From Salegentibacter sp. (GTDB lineage Bacteria > Bacteroidota > Bacteroidia > Flavobacteriales > Flavobacteriaceae), in contig CP051246.1 of NCBI GenBank assembly GCA_017795085.1, forward strand, positions 4,652,514-4,716,513: a DNA stretch of 64,000 nucleotides, written 5' to 3'. The first letter of the stretch is position 1. The number at the start of each line of letters is the position of its first letter. The notes under the pieces are model-generated. The model ran no database searches, had not been told where the DNA came from, and worked only from the letters and a program-made list of their open reading frames with translations. Below, piece after piece: positions 8,083 through 17,635 of this stretch. The position numbers were made by a program, and so were the translations under genes.

Positions 8083-9408
8083 TTGGTAATATTGGGAGGG
8101 GGAGAAAGCGGTGCCGGAACAGCTATTTTAGGAAAAAAACAGGGCTTTGAGGTTTTTGTTTCTGATAAAGGAAAAATAAAAGATAAGTATAAAGAAGTTC
8201 TTGAACATATTGAAGTGGAATGGGAAGAGTTAAAACACTCTGAAGCCCGTATCTTAAATGCTGATGTGGTGATGAAAAGCCCCGGAATTCCCGATAATTT
8301 GCCTTTGGTTTTGAAGTTGAAGGAAAAAGGGATTCCGGTAATTTCTGAAATTGAATTTGCTTCAGAATTTACTTCGGCGAAGATTATTGGGGTAACTGGG
8401 AGTAATGGAAAAACAACCACTACAAGGTTTATTCATCATATTCTGGAAGCCGGTGGAATTTCAGCAGGGATGGCCGGAAATATTGGTGATAGTTTTGCCA
8501 AACAGGTGGCCGAGACCAATCCCGACTGGTTTGTGCTGGAATTGAGCAGTTTTCAGCTTGACGGGATTGTGAATTTTAGACCGAATATCGCAGTGCTCAC
8601 TAATATTACTCCCGATCATTTAGACCGATATGAGTATAAGTTGGAGAATTATGTGGCCTCAAAATTCAGGATAACCGAAAATCAAGAGGAAGAGGATTTT
8701 TTCATTTTTGATGCCGATGATGAGATTGTCTGGGATAAGCTAAAAAGTTACCCGATAAAGGCGCAAAGGTTGCCATTTTCACTTCAACAAAAAATAGAAT
8801 CAGGAGCTTATTTAGCGAATAAAGAAATAATAGTAACAACAAAAAATAACCAATTTAATATGCCAACATCAACATTAGGTTTGCAGGGTAAACACAATGC
8901 TAAAAATGCAATGGCCGCAGCAACCGTAGCACAACTTTTAAGAATCAGGAAAGAGACTATTCGGGAAAGTATGGAAAGTTTCCAGGGTGTGGAACACCGC
9001 CTTGAAAAAGTTCTTAAAATAAATAATGTGCAGTATATCAACGATTCTAAGGCAACCAATGTAAATGCTACATTTTATGCCCTGGAAAGTATGGAAACCG
9101 AGACCGTCTGGATTGTTGGCGGAACCGATAAGGGAAATATTTATGATGATCTTTTGCCTTTGGTGAACGAAAAGGTAAAGGCCATTATTTGTTTGGGAAT
9201 TGAAAATTCAAAACTCATTAAAACTTTTGGTAACTGTGTAGACACTATGCTTGAAACACAGTCGATGAAAGAAGCAGTACATATGGCTTACGGTCTTGCC
9301 GAAAAAGGAAATTCGGTATTGCTTTCTCCGGCCTGTGCAAGTTTTGATTTGTTTGAAAATTACGAAGATCGCGGCCGTCAGTTTAAAGAAGCGGTGAGGA
9401 ATCTTTAA
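8083..9408 (+). CDS. murD: UDP-MurNAc-L-alanine:D-glutamate ligase MurD
   Basis: Mur ligase adding D-glutamate to UDP-MurNAc-L-Ala. The N-terminal Rossmann motif VILGGGESG, the P-loop VTGSNGKTTTT and the central ELSSFQLD are visible. The open frame runs back to a GTG at 8002, but that codon lies inside a dispersed repeat and adds 27 residues unlike any MurD. TTG at 8083 gives MVILGGGESG, the usual start, 441 residues (normal length), and is preceded at 9-10 bp by GGAGGG. I therefore place the start at 8083. No ATG is available in between. Confidence 0.93.
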   Translation: MVILGGGESGAGTAILGKKQGFEVFVSDKGKIKDKYKEVLEHIEVEWEELKHSEARILNADVVMKSPGIPDNLPLVLKLKEKGIPVISEIEFASEFTSAKIIGVTGSNGKTTTTRFIHHILEAGGISAGMAGNIGDSFAKQVAETNPDWFVLELSSFQLDGIVNFRPNIAVLTNITPDHLDRYEYKLENYVASKFRITENQEEEDFFIFDADDEIVWDKLKSYPIKAQRLPFSLQQKIESGAYLANKEIIVTTKNNQFNMPTSTLGLQGKHNAKNAMAAATVAQLLRIRKETIRESMESFQGVEHRLEKVLKINNVQYINDSKATNVNATFYALESMETETVWIVGGTDKGNIYDDLLPLVNEKVKAIICLGIENSKLIKTFGNCVDTMLETQSMKEAVHMAYGLAEKGNSVLLSPACASFDLFENYEDRGRQFKEAVRNL

Positions 9409-9424
9409 AATATAGGAATTGCTT

Positions 9425-9502
9425 CGTCAAGTTGAACTTGTTTCAGCTTCTAGGAGGTTTTGATTATTATAACTTAGATTCTGAAATAAATTCAGAATGA
9501 CG
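9425..9502. repeat. REPIN-like paired palindrome between murD and ftsW
   Basis: Two imperfect 28-bp palindromes in inverted orientation. The left arm (9425-9452) reads CGTCAAGTTGAACTTGTTTC then AGCTTCTA; the right arm (9475-9502) is close to its reverse complement, TAGATTCTGAAATAAATTCA then GAATGACG. Each arm can itself fold, and the two can pair with one another. The same architecture recurs at 11895-11964 and 36618-36696, and single arms occur at 47275, 53063 and 59255. Confidence 0.75.
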
Positions 9503-9530
9503 GCAAAAGAGGAATATTATTAAGAAATAA

Positions 9531-10733
9531 ATGAGCAACTTTTTTTCAAATCTTAAAGGAGACAAGGTTATTTGGGCTACGGCCGGCTTGTTGGCAATAT
9601 TTTCATTTTTGCCGGTTTATAGCGCCAGTAGTAACCTTGCATATTTGTATGGCGACGGCAATACCTTTAAGTACGTGGTTGTGCATTTTTTTCATTTGGT
9701 ATTGGGATTCTCGCTTTTGTTTGCGGTGCATAAAATACCGTATCATTATTTTAGGGGGATTTCAATTTTAATGTTACCTGTAGTTATTGTTTTGCTATTG
9801 TACACGGCTTTTCAGGGAACTATAATTGACGGGGCAAATGCCAGCCGATGGATTCAAATTCCCGTCTTAGGGGTTTCATTTCAGTCGTCTACATTTGCGG
9901 CGGTGGTATTAATGGTTTACGTAGCACGGTATTTATCTAAAATGACCGATAAAAAAATCACTTTTAAAGAATCAATTTTACCGCTTTGGCTACCTGTAGG
10001 CGTGGTTTTATTATTAATTTTGCCGGCCAATTTTTCCACAACGGCCATTATTTTTTCTATGGTGCTGGCTCTGATGTTTTTAGGCGGATATCCAGTAAAA
10101 TATCTTGGAATTATTGTGGCTTCAGGGCTATTATTGCTTACGATGTTCATCTTAACGGCTAAGGCTTTCCCAGGGCTTTTGCCTAACAGGGTGGATACCT
10201 GGAGCAGTAGGATTGAAAATTTTACAGATGAAGGCGATTCTGCAGAAGATTATCAAATTGAAAAAGCAAAAATCGCAATTGCCCGGGGAGGAATAACCGG
10301 GACCGGAGTTGGAAAAAGTGTGCAGCGAAATTTTTTACCACAATCTTCTTCCGACTTTATCTATGCGATAATTGTTGAAGAGATGGGTTTGATAGGTGGT
10401 CTTGGCGTAATGTTGGCGTATTTAATGCTGCTATTCCGTATCATAATTGTAGCCACAAAAGCCAATACTGTTTTTGGGAAATTGGTGGTTATGGGGGTAG
10501 GCTTGCCTATTATTTTTCAGGCGCTCATCAATATGGCTGTAGCGGTAGAATTATTTCCGGTTACCGGTCAAACCTTACCGCTCATTAGTAGTGGGGGAAC
10601 CTCCATTTGGATGACCTGTATCGCGCTCGGGATTATTTTGAGCGTGAGTGCCAAAAGGGAAGAAATAAAAGAACAGGAAAATAAAATTGAAGAAGAAGAA
10701 AATCCGCTTGATATTTTAAGTGAAGCGATTTAA
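9531..10733 (+). CDS. ftsW: SEDS-family lipid II glycosyltransferase FtsW
   Basis: Polytopic SEDS protein, 400 residues with about ten hydrophobic helices, the peptidoglycan polymerase partner of FtsI at the septum. Recognisable elements are the N-terminal FLPVYSASSN segment, the large extracytoplasmic loop containing RVDTWSSRIENF, the EEMGLIGG motif and the C-terminal PLISSGGTSIW motif diagnostic for the FtsW/RodA family. Its position between murD and murG is that of FtsW rather than RodA. The C-terminus is an acidic cytoplasmic tail. It overlaps a possible upstream GTG start of murG. Confidence 0.95.
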   Translation: MSNFFSNLKGDKVIWATAGLLAIFSFLPVYSASSNLAYLYGDGNTFKYVVVHFFHLVLGFSLLFAVHKIPYHYFRGISILMLPVVIVLLLYTAFQGTIIDGANASRWIQIPVLGVSFQSSTFAAVVLMVYVARYLSKMTDKKITFKESILPLWLPVGVVLLLILPANFSTTAIIFSMVLALMFLGGYPVKYLGIIVASGLLLLTMFILTAKAFPGLLPNRVDTWSSRIENFTDEGDSAEDYQIEKAKIAIARGGITGTGVGKSVQRNFLPQSSSDFIYAIIVEEMGLIGGLGVMLAYLMLLFRIIIVATKANTVFGKLVVMGVGLPIIFQALINMAVAVELFPVTGQTLPLISSGGTSIWMTCIALGIILSVSAKREEIKEQENKIEEEENPLDILSEAI

Positions 10734-10737
10734 ACGT

Positions 10738-11829
10738 ATGAGGAATTTGCGCGTCATATTATCGGGAGGAGGCACGGGAGGTCATATTTATCCGGCAATT
10801 GCTATTGCCAACGAGATAAAAATGCGCTATCCTGAAGCCGAATTTCTGTTTGTGGGTGCAAAAGATCGGATGGAAATGGAGAAAGTGCCACAAGCCGGTT
10901 ATAAAATTGAAGGGTTGTGGATAAGCGGTATCCAGCGGAAACTGAGTTTAAAAAATCTTGCTTTTCCATTTAAACTGCTGAGTAGTTTAGGGAAGTCAAG
11001 AAAAATAATAAAAAAGTTTAAACCTAATGTGGTAATCGGTACGGGTGGATTTGCAAGTGGTGCTTTGCTAAAAGTAGCTAGCGGGAATAAGATACCTACG
11101 CTTATCCAGGAACAGAATTCCCTGCCCGGAATTACCAATCGTATTTTAGGAAAAAGGGTTGATAGAATTTGTGCGGCTTATGAAGAAACCAAACGATTTT
11201 TTCCTGCTGAAAAAACAATAATTACCGGAAATCCGGTTCGGCAGGATTTGTTGGAAATTACTTCCAAAAAAGAAGAGGCAGAACAGTTTTTTAAGCTAAA
11301 AGGCGAAGAAAAAGTGGTCTTGATTTTGGGCGGAAGCTTAGGCGCCCGTCGAATTAACCAATTGTTGGAAAAATATGTTTCTCGCTTTGAAAAAGAGAAA
11401 ATCCGGGTGATTTGGCAGGTGGGAAAATTATATTTCTCCGATTACAAAAAATATGATGGGGGATTTGTACAAGTTCATGAGTTTTTAAATCGAATGGATT
11501 TAGCCTATGCCGTTGCCGATGTGATTATTTCACGAGCTGGCGCCATTAGCGTTTCAGAATTGAGCATTGTGGGAAAACCGGTATTGTTTATCCCCTCGCC
11601 AAATGTAGCTGAAGATCACCAGGCAAGAAATGCTAAGGCCGTTGCAGATAAAGAAGCAGCATTAATGTTGAGGGAAAATGATTTGGATAAGCATTTTGAA
11701 TCGGTGTTTTTCGGTTTGTTGAAGTCTGAAGAAGAACAGCAAAAATTGGGAGCAAACATCAAAAAACTTGCTTTGCCCGATGCAACCGCAAAAATTGTTG
11801 ATGAAGTTGAAAAATTGGTAAAAATATAG
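10738..11829 (+). CDS. murG: UDP-GlcNAc:lipid I N-acetylglucosaminyltransferase MurG
   Basis: Peripheral membrane GT28 enzyme that converts lipid I to lipid II; 363 residues from ATG 10738. The N-terminal glycine-rich GGGTGGHIYPA motif, the GTGGFASG motif, the second glycine loop GGSLGARRIN and the donor-binding region RAGAISVSEL are all present. The frame can be extended to GTG 10720 inside ftsW, but ATG 10738, four bases after the ftsW stop, yields the standard N-terminus MRNLRVILSGGG. Confidence 0.96.
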   Translation: MRNLRVILSGGGTGGHIYPAIAIANEIKMRYPEAEFLFVGAKDRMEMEKVPQAGYKIEGLWISGIQRKLSLKNLAFPFKLLSSLGKSRKIIKKFKPNVVIGTGGFASGALLKVASGNKIPTLIQEQNSLPGITNRILGKRVDRICAAYEETKRFFPAEKTIITGNPVRQDLLEITSKKEEAEQFFKLKGEEKVVLILGGSLGARRINQLLEKYVSRFEKEKIRVIWQVGKLYFSDYKKYDGGFVQVHEFLNRMDLAYAVADVIISRAGAISVSELSIVGKPVLFIPSPNVAEDHQARNAKAVADKEAALMLRENDLDKHFESVFFGLLKSEEEQQKLGANIKKLALPDATAKIVDEVEKLVKI

Positions 11830-11840
11830 ACGATATAAAC

Positions 11841-11865
11841 CTCACAGGTTTTCAATACCTGTGAG
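11841..11865. repeat. Short dispersed-type hairpin after murG
   Basis: CTCACAGGT (11841-11849) and ACCTGTGAG (11857-11865) form a 9-bp perfect stem with a 7-base loop. No T-run follows, so an intrinsic terminator is unlikely. The motif resembles short palindromes scattered between flavobacterial genes. Confidence 0.5.
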
Positions 11866-11894
11866 ATTTGAATGAACATTAAAAGAAATGAAAG

Positions 11895-11964
11895 CGTCAC
11901 CCTGTACTGTTTCCAGGATCTAACAAGAAAGCAACTTAGATTCTGAAACAAGTTCAGAATGACG
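11895..11964. repeat. REPIN-like paired palindrome between murG and murC
   Basis: The second full copy of the paired element. The left arm (11895-11922) starts CGTCACCCTG and ends CCAGGATCTA; the right arm (11937-11964) starts TAGATTCTGA and ends CAGAATGACG. The arms are inverted relative to each other and separated by 14 bp. Confidence 0.75.
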
Positions 11965-11990
11965 ATAGATTTTTTGAAGTAGAAAATTTA

Positions 11991-13346
11991 ATGCAGAATT
12001 TAAAGCACATACAAAACCTTTATTTTATCGGCATCGGCGGAATCGGGATGAGTGCCCTCGCTCGCTATTTTAAATTTCAGGGGAAAAATGTGGCCGGTTA
12101 CGATAAAACTTCAACTTCGCTTACCAAAACTTTGGAAGCCGAAGGGGTTACTGTGGTTTATGATGAAAATTGCGAAAGCATTCCTGCGGCATTTAAAAAC
12201 AAAGAAAATACCCTGGTGGTTTATACGCCTGCGGTTCCTAAAACCCACGATCAGTATCAATATTTTTCCGAAAAAAACTTCTACTTAAAGAAACGAGCCG
12301 AGGTTTTGGGGCTGATTTCAGCAGGGAAAAATACGCTTGCGGTTGCGGGAACTCACGGAAAAACAACTACTACAGCTATCCTTGGGCATTTATTAAAAGA
12401 AACAGGCGCACCGGTAACTGGGTTTTTAGGTGGGATTAGTGAAGATATTCAAAGCAATCTGATTTTAAAAGGGGATGAGGTAATTGTGGTTGAAGCCGAT
12501 GAATTCGACCGCTCTTTTATGCACCTGAAACCGAATATTGCCGCGATTACATCAATGGATGCCGATCATTTGGATATATACGGGGGCAAAGAAGAGCTGG
12601 AAAAAACATTTAGGGATTTTGCAAAACTCGTTCCTGAAAACGGAAAACTTTTTATAAAAAACGGATTATCGCTTCAGGGAAATACCTTGGGAATTGAAGA
12701 CGAAGCTGATTATTCCGCAAAAAATATAAAAATCGAGAATGGCACGTATATTTTTGATATGAAAACTCCGGAAGGGGAAATAAGGGATTTAAAATTTAAT
12801 CTGCCCGGGAAACACAATTTGCTCAATGCGGTAACAGCCTTGGCAATGGCTATCCAATACGGAACCCCACAGCAGGAGCTGGCCGAAGCTTTATACAGCT
12901 TTATGGGAGTCAAACGCAGGTTTACTTATAAAATAAAATCTGAAAAACTAGTGCTAATTGATGATTATGCGCATCATCCGGCTGAAATTAATGCGGTACA
13001 CCAGGCGGTACGGGAAATGCATCCCGGAAAGAGAGTTTTAGCAATTTTTCAACCGCATTTATTTAGCAGGACAAGGGATTTTATTGAAGATTTTGCTAAA
13101 AGTTTGGCAAAGTTTGATGAATTGCTTTTGCTGGATATTTACCCGGCGAGGGAGCTGCCCATTGAGGGCGTAACTTCAGAATGGCTTTTGGCAAAAATAG
13201 AGCTGGATGCAAAAAAACGTATTCAGAAAAATGAAATATACGAGTCGGTTAAGAATTCTGAAGCGGAAATAATAGTAATGATGGGCGCCGGCGATATTGG
13301 AGAAGAAGTAGAACCTTTAAAAAAGAAACTGCTTTATGAAGACTAA
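11991..13346 (+). CDS. murC: UDP-N-acetylmuramate:L-alanine ligase MurC
   Basis: First amino-acid-adding Mur ligase, 451 residues. N-terminal GIGGIGMSALARYF binds UDP-MurNAc; the ATP loop is AGTHGKTTTTA; the central DEFDRSF and the YAHHPAEI histidine-rich motif are typical of MurC. The alternative Mpl recycling ligase is less likely because the gene lies in the dcw order between murG and ftsQ. The 3' end overlaps ftsQ by 11 bp. A REPIN-like element separates it from murG. Confidence 0.96.
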   Translation: MQNLKHIQNLYFIGIGGIGMSALARYFKFQGKNVAGYDKTSTSLTKTLEAEGVTVVYDENCESIPAAFKNKENTLVVYTPAVPKTHDQYQYFSEKNFYLKKRAEVLGLISAGKNTLAVAGTHGKTTTTAILGHLLKETGAPVTGFLGGISEDIQSNLILKGDEVIVVEADEFDRSFMHLKPNIAAITSMDADHLDIYGGKEELEKTFRDFAKLVPENGKLFIKNGLSLQGNTLGIEDEADYSAKNIKIENGTYIFDMKTPEGEIRDLKFNLPGKHNLLNAVTALAMAIQYGTPQQELAEALYSFMGVKRRFTYKIKSEKLVLIDDYAHHPAEINAVHQAVREMHPGKRVLAIFQPHLFSRTRDFIEDFAKSLAKFDELLLLDIYPARELPIEGVTSEWLLAKIELDAKKRIQKNEIYESVKNSEAEIIVMMGAGDIGEEVEPLKKKLLYED

Positions 13347-14052
13347 GATGGATTACATAAAAGCTCTGTCATTGCTGGTTTTGCTGGTTTTTTTGTTCGG
13401 TTTTGCAAAACATCGGCATAACACCCGTAAAATCAATGATGTAATTGTGGAGTTTAAAGAAGGGGAAAACCTGTATGTGACTGAGCAAGCGGTTAATAAG
13501 TTGTTGAAACAAAATAATGTGGATACCACGAGTATACATAAAGAAACTTTAGATTTGAATAAGGTAGAATCCCTCCTGAACGACCACGATATGATTGAAA
13601 ATGCTGAAGTTTACCTGAATCTCACCGGCAAACTCAAGGCCGATATTGTTCAGCGCAAACCTATTGGTCGTGTGGTAGGGAATTCATCGTTTTATATAGA
13701 TAAAAACGGGCTGCCTATGCCACTTTCTTCGCATTACTCAGCACGTGTTCCGTTATTATTCGGGTTTGATAAGGAAAATGTAGTTGAAATTTATCCGTTG
13801 GTAAATTACATTGTTAAAGATAAATTTTTAAACCATCATATTACCGGTATTAGCCGGCTATCTAACGGAAAATATGATTTGGAAATGCGCAAGCTCGATT
13901 TTGTGGTGTATTTCGGGACTATTGAAAATATTGAATTGAAATTCAACAACTTTAAAGCCTTTTATAAAAAGGCCTTGAAAGATGACAAATTGAACGACTA
14001 TAGAAAAGTGAACTTACAATTTGGAGACCAGGTTGTTTGCACTAAAAAATAG
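13336..14052 (+). CDS. ftsQ: Cell-division protein FtsQ
   Basis: A 238-residue bitopic protein: short cytoplasmic N-terminus, one transmembrane helix (about residues 8-25), then a periplasmic POTRA-like domain (about 30-110) and a beta domain. Known FtsQ links FtsL/FtsB with later division proteins. Sequence similarity to proteobacterial FtsQ is low, so the call rests on topology, size and position between murC (11-bp overlap) and ftsA (3-bp gap). Confidence 0.88.
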   Translation: MKTKMDYIKALSLLVLLVFLFGFAKHRHNTRKINDVIVEFKEGENLYVTEQAVNKLLKQNNVDTTSIHKETLDLNKVESLLNDHDMIENAEVYLNLTGKLKADIVQRKPIGRVVGNSSFYIDKNGLPMPLSSHYSARVPLLFGFDKENVVEIYPLVNYIVKDKFLNHHITGISRLSNGKYDLEMRKLDFVVYFGTIENIELKFNNFKAFYKKALKDDKLNDYRKVNLQFGDQVVCTKK

Positions 14053-14055
14053 GAT

Positions 14056-15420
14056 ATGGAAAACAGCAACATTGCAGTAGGATTAGATATAGGGACCACG
14101 AAAATTGTGGCCATGATAGGCCGTAAGAATGAGTATGGCAAGGTTGAGATTGTAGGAATTGGAAAATCTAAAAGTCTTGGTGTACATCGCGGGGTGGTCA
14201 ACAATATTACACAAACTATCCAGTCTATTCAACAAGCCATTCAGGAAGCTGAAGCAGATTCAGGATTGAAAATTAATGATGTGGTGGTGGGTATTGCCGG
14301 GCAACATATTCGCAGCCTTCAGCATAGCGATTATATTACACGCCCAAATCCTGAAGAAGTGATTGATGCCGATGATATTCACAGCCTTTGTAACCAGGTG
14401 CATAAACTGGTAATGCTACCGGGAGAGGAGATTATTCATGTTTTGCCCCAGGAATATAAGGTTGACGGGCAGGCAGAAATTAAAGAACCTATCGGGATGT
14501 ATGGTGGCAGGCTGGAAGCCAATTTCCACGTAGTGGTAGGACAGGTATCTTCCATCAGAAATATTGGCCGTTGTGTAAAAAGTGCCGGTTTAAACCTTTC
14601 GGCAGTGACTTTAGAACCTTTGGCTTCGGCGAATGCCGTTTTAAGTCAGGAAGAAAAAGAGGCAGGGGTGGCGCTTATCGATATTGGTGGCGGAACTACC
14701 GATCTGGCTATTTTTAAAGATGGAATTATTCGTCATACCGCGGTGATTCCTTTTGGCGGAAATGTAATTACCGAAGATATAAAAGAAGGTTGCTCAATTA
14801 TTGAAAAACAAGCCGAATTGTTGAAAATCAAATTCGGATCGGCCTGGCCGGGAGAAAATAAAGACAATGAAATTGTTTCTATTCCGGGACTTCGTGGAAG
14901 AGAACCGAAGGAAATAACCTTAAAAAACCTGTCAAAAATCATTCATGCCCGTGTGGTTGAAATTATTGAACAGGTGTACCTGGAAATCAAAAATTACGGT
15001 CACGAAGAGCAGAAGAAGAAACTAATTGCCGGAATGGTATTAACCGGTGGCGGGGCACAACTAAAACATTTAAAACAACTCGCCGAATATATTACCGGAA
15101 TGGATACCCGTATTGGTTATCCAAATGAGCACCTGGCCGGAAATAACGATTCAGAAACCACCAGCCCGGTTTATGCAACAGCGGTTGGCCTGGTGATGAA
15201 CAGTCTTGAACACGGCGAGAAGAAATTTCAGGAAGAAGCCGTGCTTAAGAGTAAAGAAGAACGAGAAAAGGAAGAGCGGGAACTTGAGAAAAGTTTTGAG
15301 CAGGAGCCGGAAGACGGGGAAGGCTTAAAGGAAGATCCACATTCCCCGAGAAGGCCCAGGAAAAGCATTTTTGATAAATGGGCTGAAAAGTTTAAAGATT
15401 TTTTAGATAACGCAGAATAA
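14056..15420 (+). CDS. ftsA: Cell-division actin-like protein FtsA
   Basis: Membrane-tethering partner of FtsZ, 454 residues. Phosphate 1 motif GLDIGTTKIV is at the N-terminus, phosphate 2 is IDIGGGTTD, and the adenosine motif is LTGGGAQL. After a charged linker of Glu/Lys/Arg the protein ends in an amphipathic helix (SIFDKWAEKFKDFLDN), the expected membrane-targeting sequence. It lies 3 bp after ftsQ and is followed by a 137-bp gap before ftsZ. Confidence 0.96.
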   Translation: MENSNIAVGLDIGTTKIVAMIGRKNEYGKVEIVGIGKSKSLGVHRGVVNNITQTIQSIQQAIQEAEADSGLKINDVVVGIAGQHIRSLQHSDYITRPNPEEVIDADDIHSLCNQVHKLVMLPGEEIIHVLPQEYKVDGQAEIKEPIGMYGGRLEANFHVVVGQVSSIRNIGRCVKSAGLNLSAVTLEPLASANAVLSQEEKEAGVALIDIGGGTTDLAIFKDGIIRHTAVIPFGGNVITEDIKEGCSIIEKQAELLKIKFGSAWPGENKDNEIVSIPGLRGREPKEITLKNLSKIIHARVVEIIEQVYLEIKNYGHEEQKKKLIAGMVLTGGGAQLKHLKQLAEYITGMDTRIGYPNEHLAGNNDSETTSPVYATAVGLVMNSLEHGEKKFQEEAVLKSKEEREKEERELEKSFEQEPEDGEGLKEDPHSPRRPRKSIFDKWAEKFKDFLDNAE

Positions 15421-15557
15421 ATTACCTCGGAGCAAGCTTACGAGGCATTTTAAGAAAATAAATTTTGATATCGAAACATTCCGATGGTTCGGGATGTAGG
15501 AATTCTCCCAAAGTATCGGGAGATTATCGAGTAAAAAAAACCAGTAAAATAGAATTT

Positions 15558-17492
15558 ATGAGCAGTAAAGAATTCGACGACATTGCATTCGATTTGCCAA
15601 AGAACCAATCGAACGTTATTAAAGTTATTGGTGTAGGTGGAGGCGGAAGTAACGCTATAAATCACATGTTTCAGCTTGGGATTAAAGGTGTAGATTTTGT
15701 AATCTGTAACACCGATGCCCAGGCCTTGGATAACAGTCCGGTACCTAATAAAATTCAGCTAGGGGTAAGCCTTACTGAAGGCTTAGGTGCAGGAGCGAAC
15801 CCACAAATTGGTCAGCAGGCTGCGGTAGAAAGTTTTGATGAAATTAAGCAAATGCTCGATACCAATACTAAAATGGTATTTATCACTGCAGGAATGGGTG
15901 GTGGTACCGGTACGGGTGCCGCGCCGGTAATTGCCAAGCAGGCCAAAGATATGGATATTCTTACGGTGGGAATTGTAACTATTCCTTTTCAGTTTGAAGG
16001 AAAAATGCGAAACGAACAGGCGCAACTTGGGGTTGAAAACCTTAGAAGCCATGTAGATTCGTTAATTGTAATCAACAACAATAAACTGCGTGAGGTTTAT
16101 GGTAATCTTGGCTTTAAAGCCGGGTTTTCCAAAGCCGATGAGGTTTTGGCTACAGCTTCCCGCGGGATTGCTGAGGTAATTACCCATCACTACACTCAAA
16201 ATATTGACCTTAGGGATGCGAAAACTGTTTTGAGCAACAGCGGAACTGCCATTATGGGTTCTGCCCAGGCTTCAGGAGCAAACCGTGCGCAAGACGCTAT
16301 TAGGAAAGCGCTGGATTCTCCATTGCTGAATGATAATAAAATTACAGGTGCCCAAAACGTATTACTGCTAATTGTTTCCGGCTCTGAAGAAATTACCATT
16401 GATGAAATTGGAGAAATTAACGACCATATTCAGGCAGAAGCCGGTCACAGCGCGAACATTATTATGGGTGTAGGCGAAGACGAAGCTATAGATGAAGCCA
16501 TCTCGGTTACCATTATTGCCACGGGGTTTAATGTTGAACAACAAAATGAAATTGTTAATACGGAGACCAAAAAGATTATCCATACGTTGGAAGATGAGCA
16601 AAAAGCCGAACAGGATTTAAATCCAAAATCAACCGGACTATACTCTAAAAGTGAGCCTAAGAAACAAGAAGAAAAACCAGAGGAACCTAAGCAGAAAATT
16701 GTTCACAGTTTAAACGATAAGGTAGAAGAAGTTGATGAAGTTGGCAATATTACTTCAAAGGAAGAAGATTTATTGCACACTCCGCCGGAAGCTAAAAATA
16801 TGGAGGTGGATTTTGAAGAAATCAATCCTGATGATTTTGTGATTAATGATACTTCAGAAGAAGAGAAGCAAAACGATGATCAGTTTATGTTTACCTTCGA
16901 TTTTCCGATGAATTCAGGACAGAAACAACCGGAAAATCCTGAGGTTCACAAAACTGAAGAAACCAAAGCAGAGGAGAAACGGCATCAGTTGCACGAGAAT
17001 TCCAAAGAAATTGAGGTGAATGAACCGGTAGAAATTGTTCCGGTTACTGAAAGTTCTAAAAAGGGCATAAAGCGTTATAGCCTTGATGATTATATGGAAT
17101 TGGAGAATTCTTTAGAGCAATCTAAACCGGAAAAAAAGGAGAAGCCAAAAGACGAAACCGTAGCTTTTGAGAAAAAAACCGTAGCCCCCAAACCTGAGGA
17201 GGATAATGGGCCTCAGGATGAAGACCCGTTTAATAATCCTATTTCACAGGTGCTTGTGGACCGCGCAGAAGAGCGTAGAGCTAAAATGAAGGAATTTAAT
17301 TATAAATTCAGAAATAGTTCGGCGCAAATTGATGAAATAGAAAAGCAGCCCGCATATAAACGTCAGGGTGTTGATCTGGATGAGACCAAGCCCGGTGGAG
17401 AAAAATTATCACGAACCAGTGTAGGGAAAGATGAAAACGATGATCTTCAATTTAGAAGAAATAATTCTTTTCTTCACGATAATGTCGACTAA
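15558..17492 (+). CDS. ftsZ: Cell-division tubulin FtsZ with long C-terminal linker
   Basis: Tubulin-like GTPase forming the Z ring, 644 residues from ATG 15558. The nucleotide-binding GVGGGGSNA (about 25-33) and tubulin signature GGGTGTGAAP (about 114) are intact. The globular part ends near residue 330; about 300 residues of Glu/Lys-rich linker follow, much longer than the E. coli linker but known in Bacteroidota. The last residues, NSFLHDNVD, resemble the conserved FtsA-binding tail (PxFLRxxAD) of other FtsZ. The open frame extends back to TTG 15465 through non-coding sequence; the ATG matches flavobacterial FtsZ (MSS...FDLPKNQSNVIKV). Confidence 0.96.
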   Translation: MSSKEFDDIAFDLPKNQSNVIKVIGVGGGGSNAINHMFQLGIKGVDFVICNTDAQALDNSPVPNKIQLGVSLTEGLGAGANPQIGQQAAVESFDEIKQMLDTNTKMVFITAGMGGGTGTGAAPVIAKQAKDMDILTVGIVTIPFQFEGKMRNEQAQLGVENLRSHVDSLIVINNNKLREVYGNLGFKAGFSKADEVLATASRGIAEVITHHYTQNIDLRDAKTVLSNSGTAIMGSAQASGANRAQDAIRKALDSPLLNDNKITGAQNVLLLIVSGSEEITIDEIGEINDHIQAEAGHSANIIMGVGEDEAIDEAISVTIIATGFNVEQQNEIVNTETKKIIHTLEDEQKAEQDLNPKSTGLYSKSEPKKQEEKPEEPKQKIVHSLNDKVEEVDEVGNITSKEEDLLHTPPEAKNMEVDFEEINPDDFVINDTSEEEKQNDDQFMFTFDFPMNSGQKQPENPEVHKTEETKAEEKRHQLHENSKEIEVNEPVEIVPVTESSKKGIKRYSLDDYMELENSLEQSKPEKKEKPKDETVAFEKKTVAPKPEEDNGPQDEDPFNNPISQVLVDRAEERRAKMKEFNYKFRNSSAQIDEIEKQPAYKRQGVDLDETKPGGEKLSRTSVGKDENDDLQFRRNNSFLHDNVD

Positions 17493-17521
17493 CCTGTCTT
17501 AATTTCTTTATACTGCTCATT

Positions 17522-17555
17522 AAAAAGAGGCTCTCTTAATAGACAGCCTCTTTTT
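17522..17555 (+). terminator. Intrinsic terminator of the dcw operon
   Basis: AAAAAGAGGCT (17522-17532) and AGCCTCTTTTT (17545-17555) form a perfect 11-bp stem with a 12-base loop, and the descending arm ends in five T. It sits 30 bp after the ftsZ stop and 15 bp before the left end of the IS element. Confidence 0.9.
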
Positions 17556-17635
17556 GGTTTTAATATCTAGTGTTAAGTTAACTTTATTATGACGTATTAA
17601 TTTTAGAATTCGTATCTTTAAAAAAAATCAATGAA

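Noticed and set aside
15465..15557. N-terminal extension of FtsZ from TTG 15465
   Set aside because: It includes palindromic intergenic sequence, and ATG 15558 gives the standard FtsZ N-terminus.
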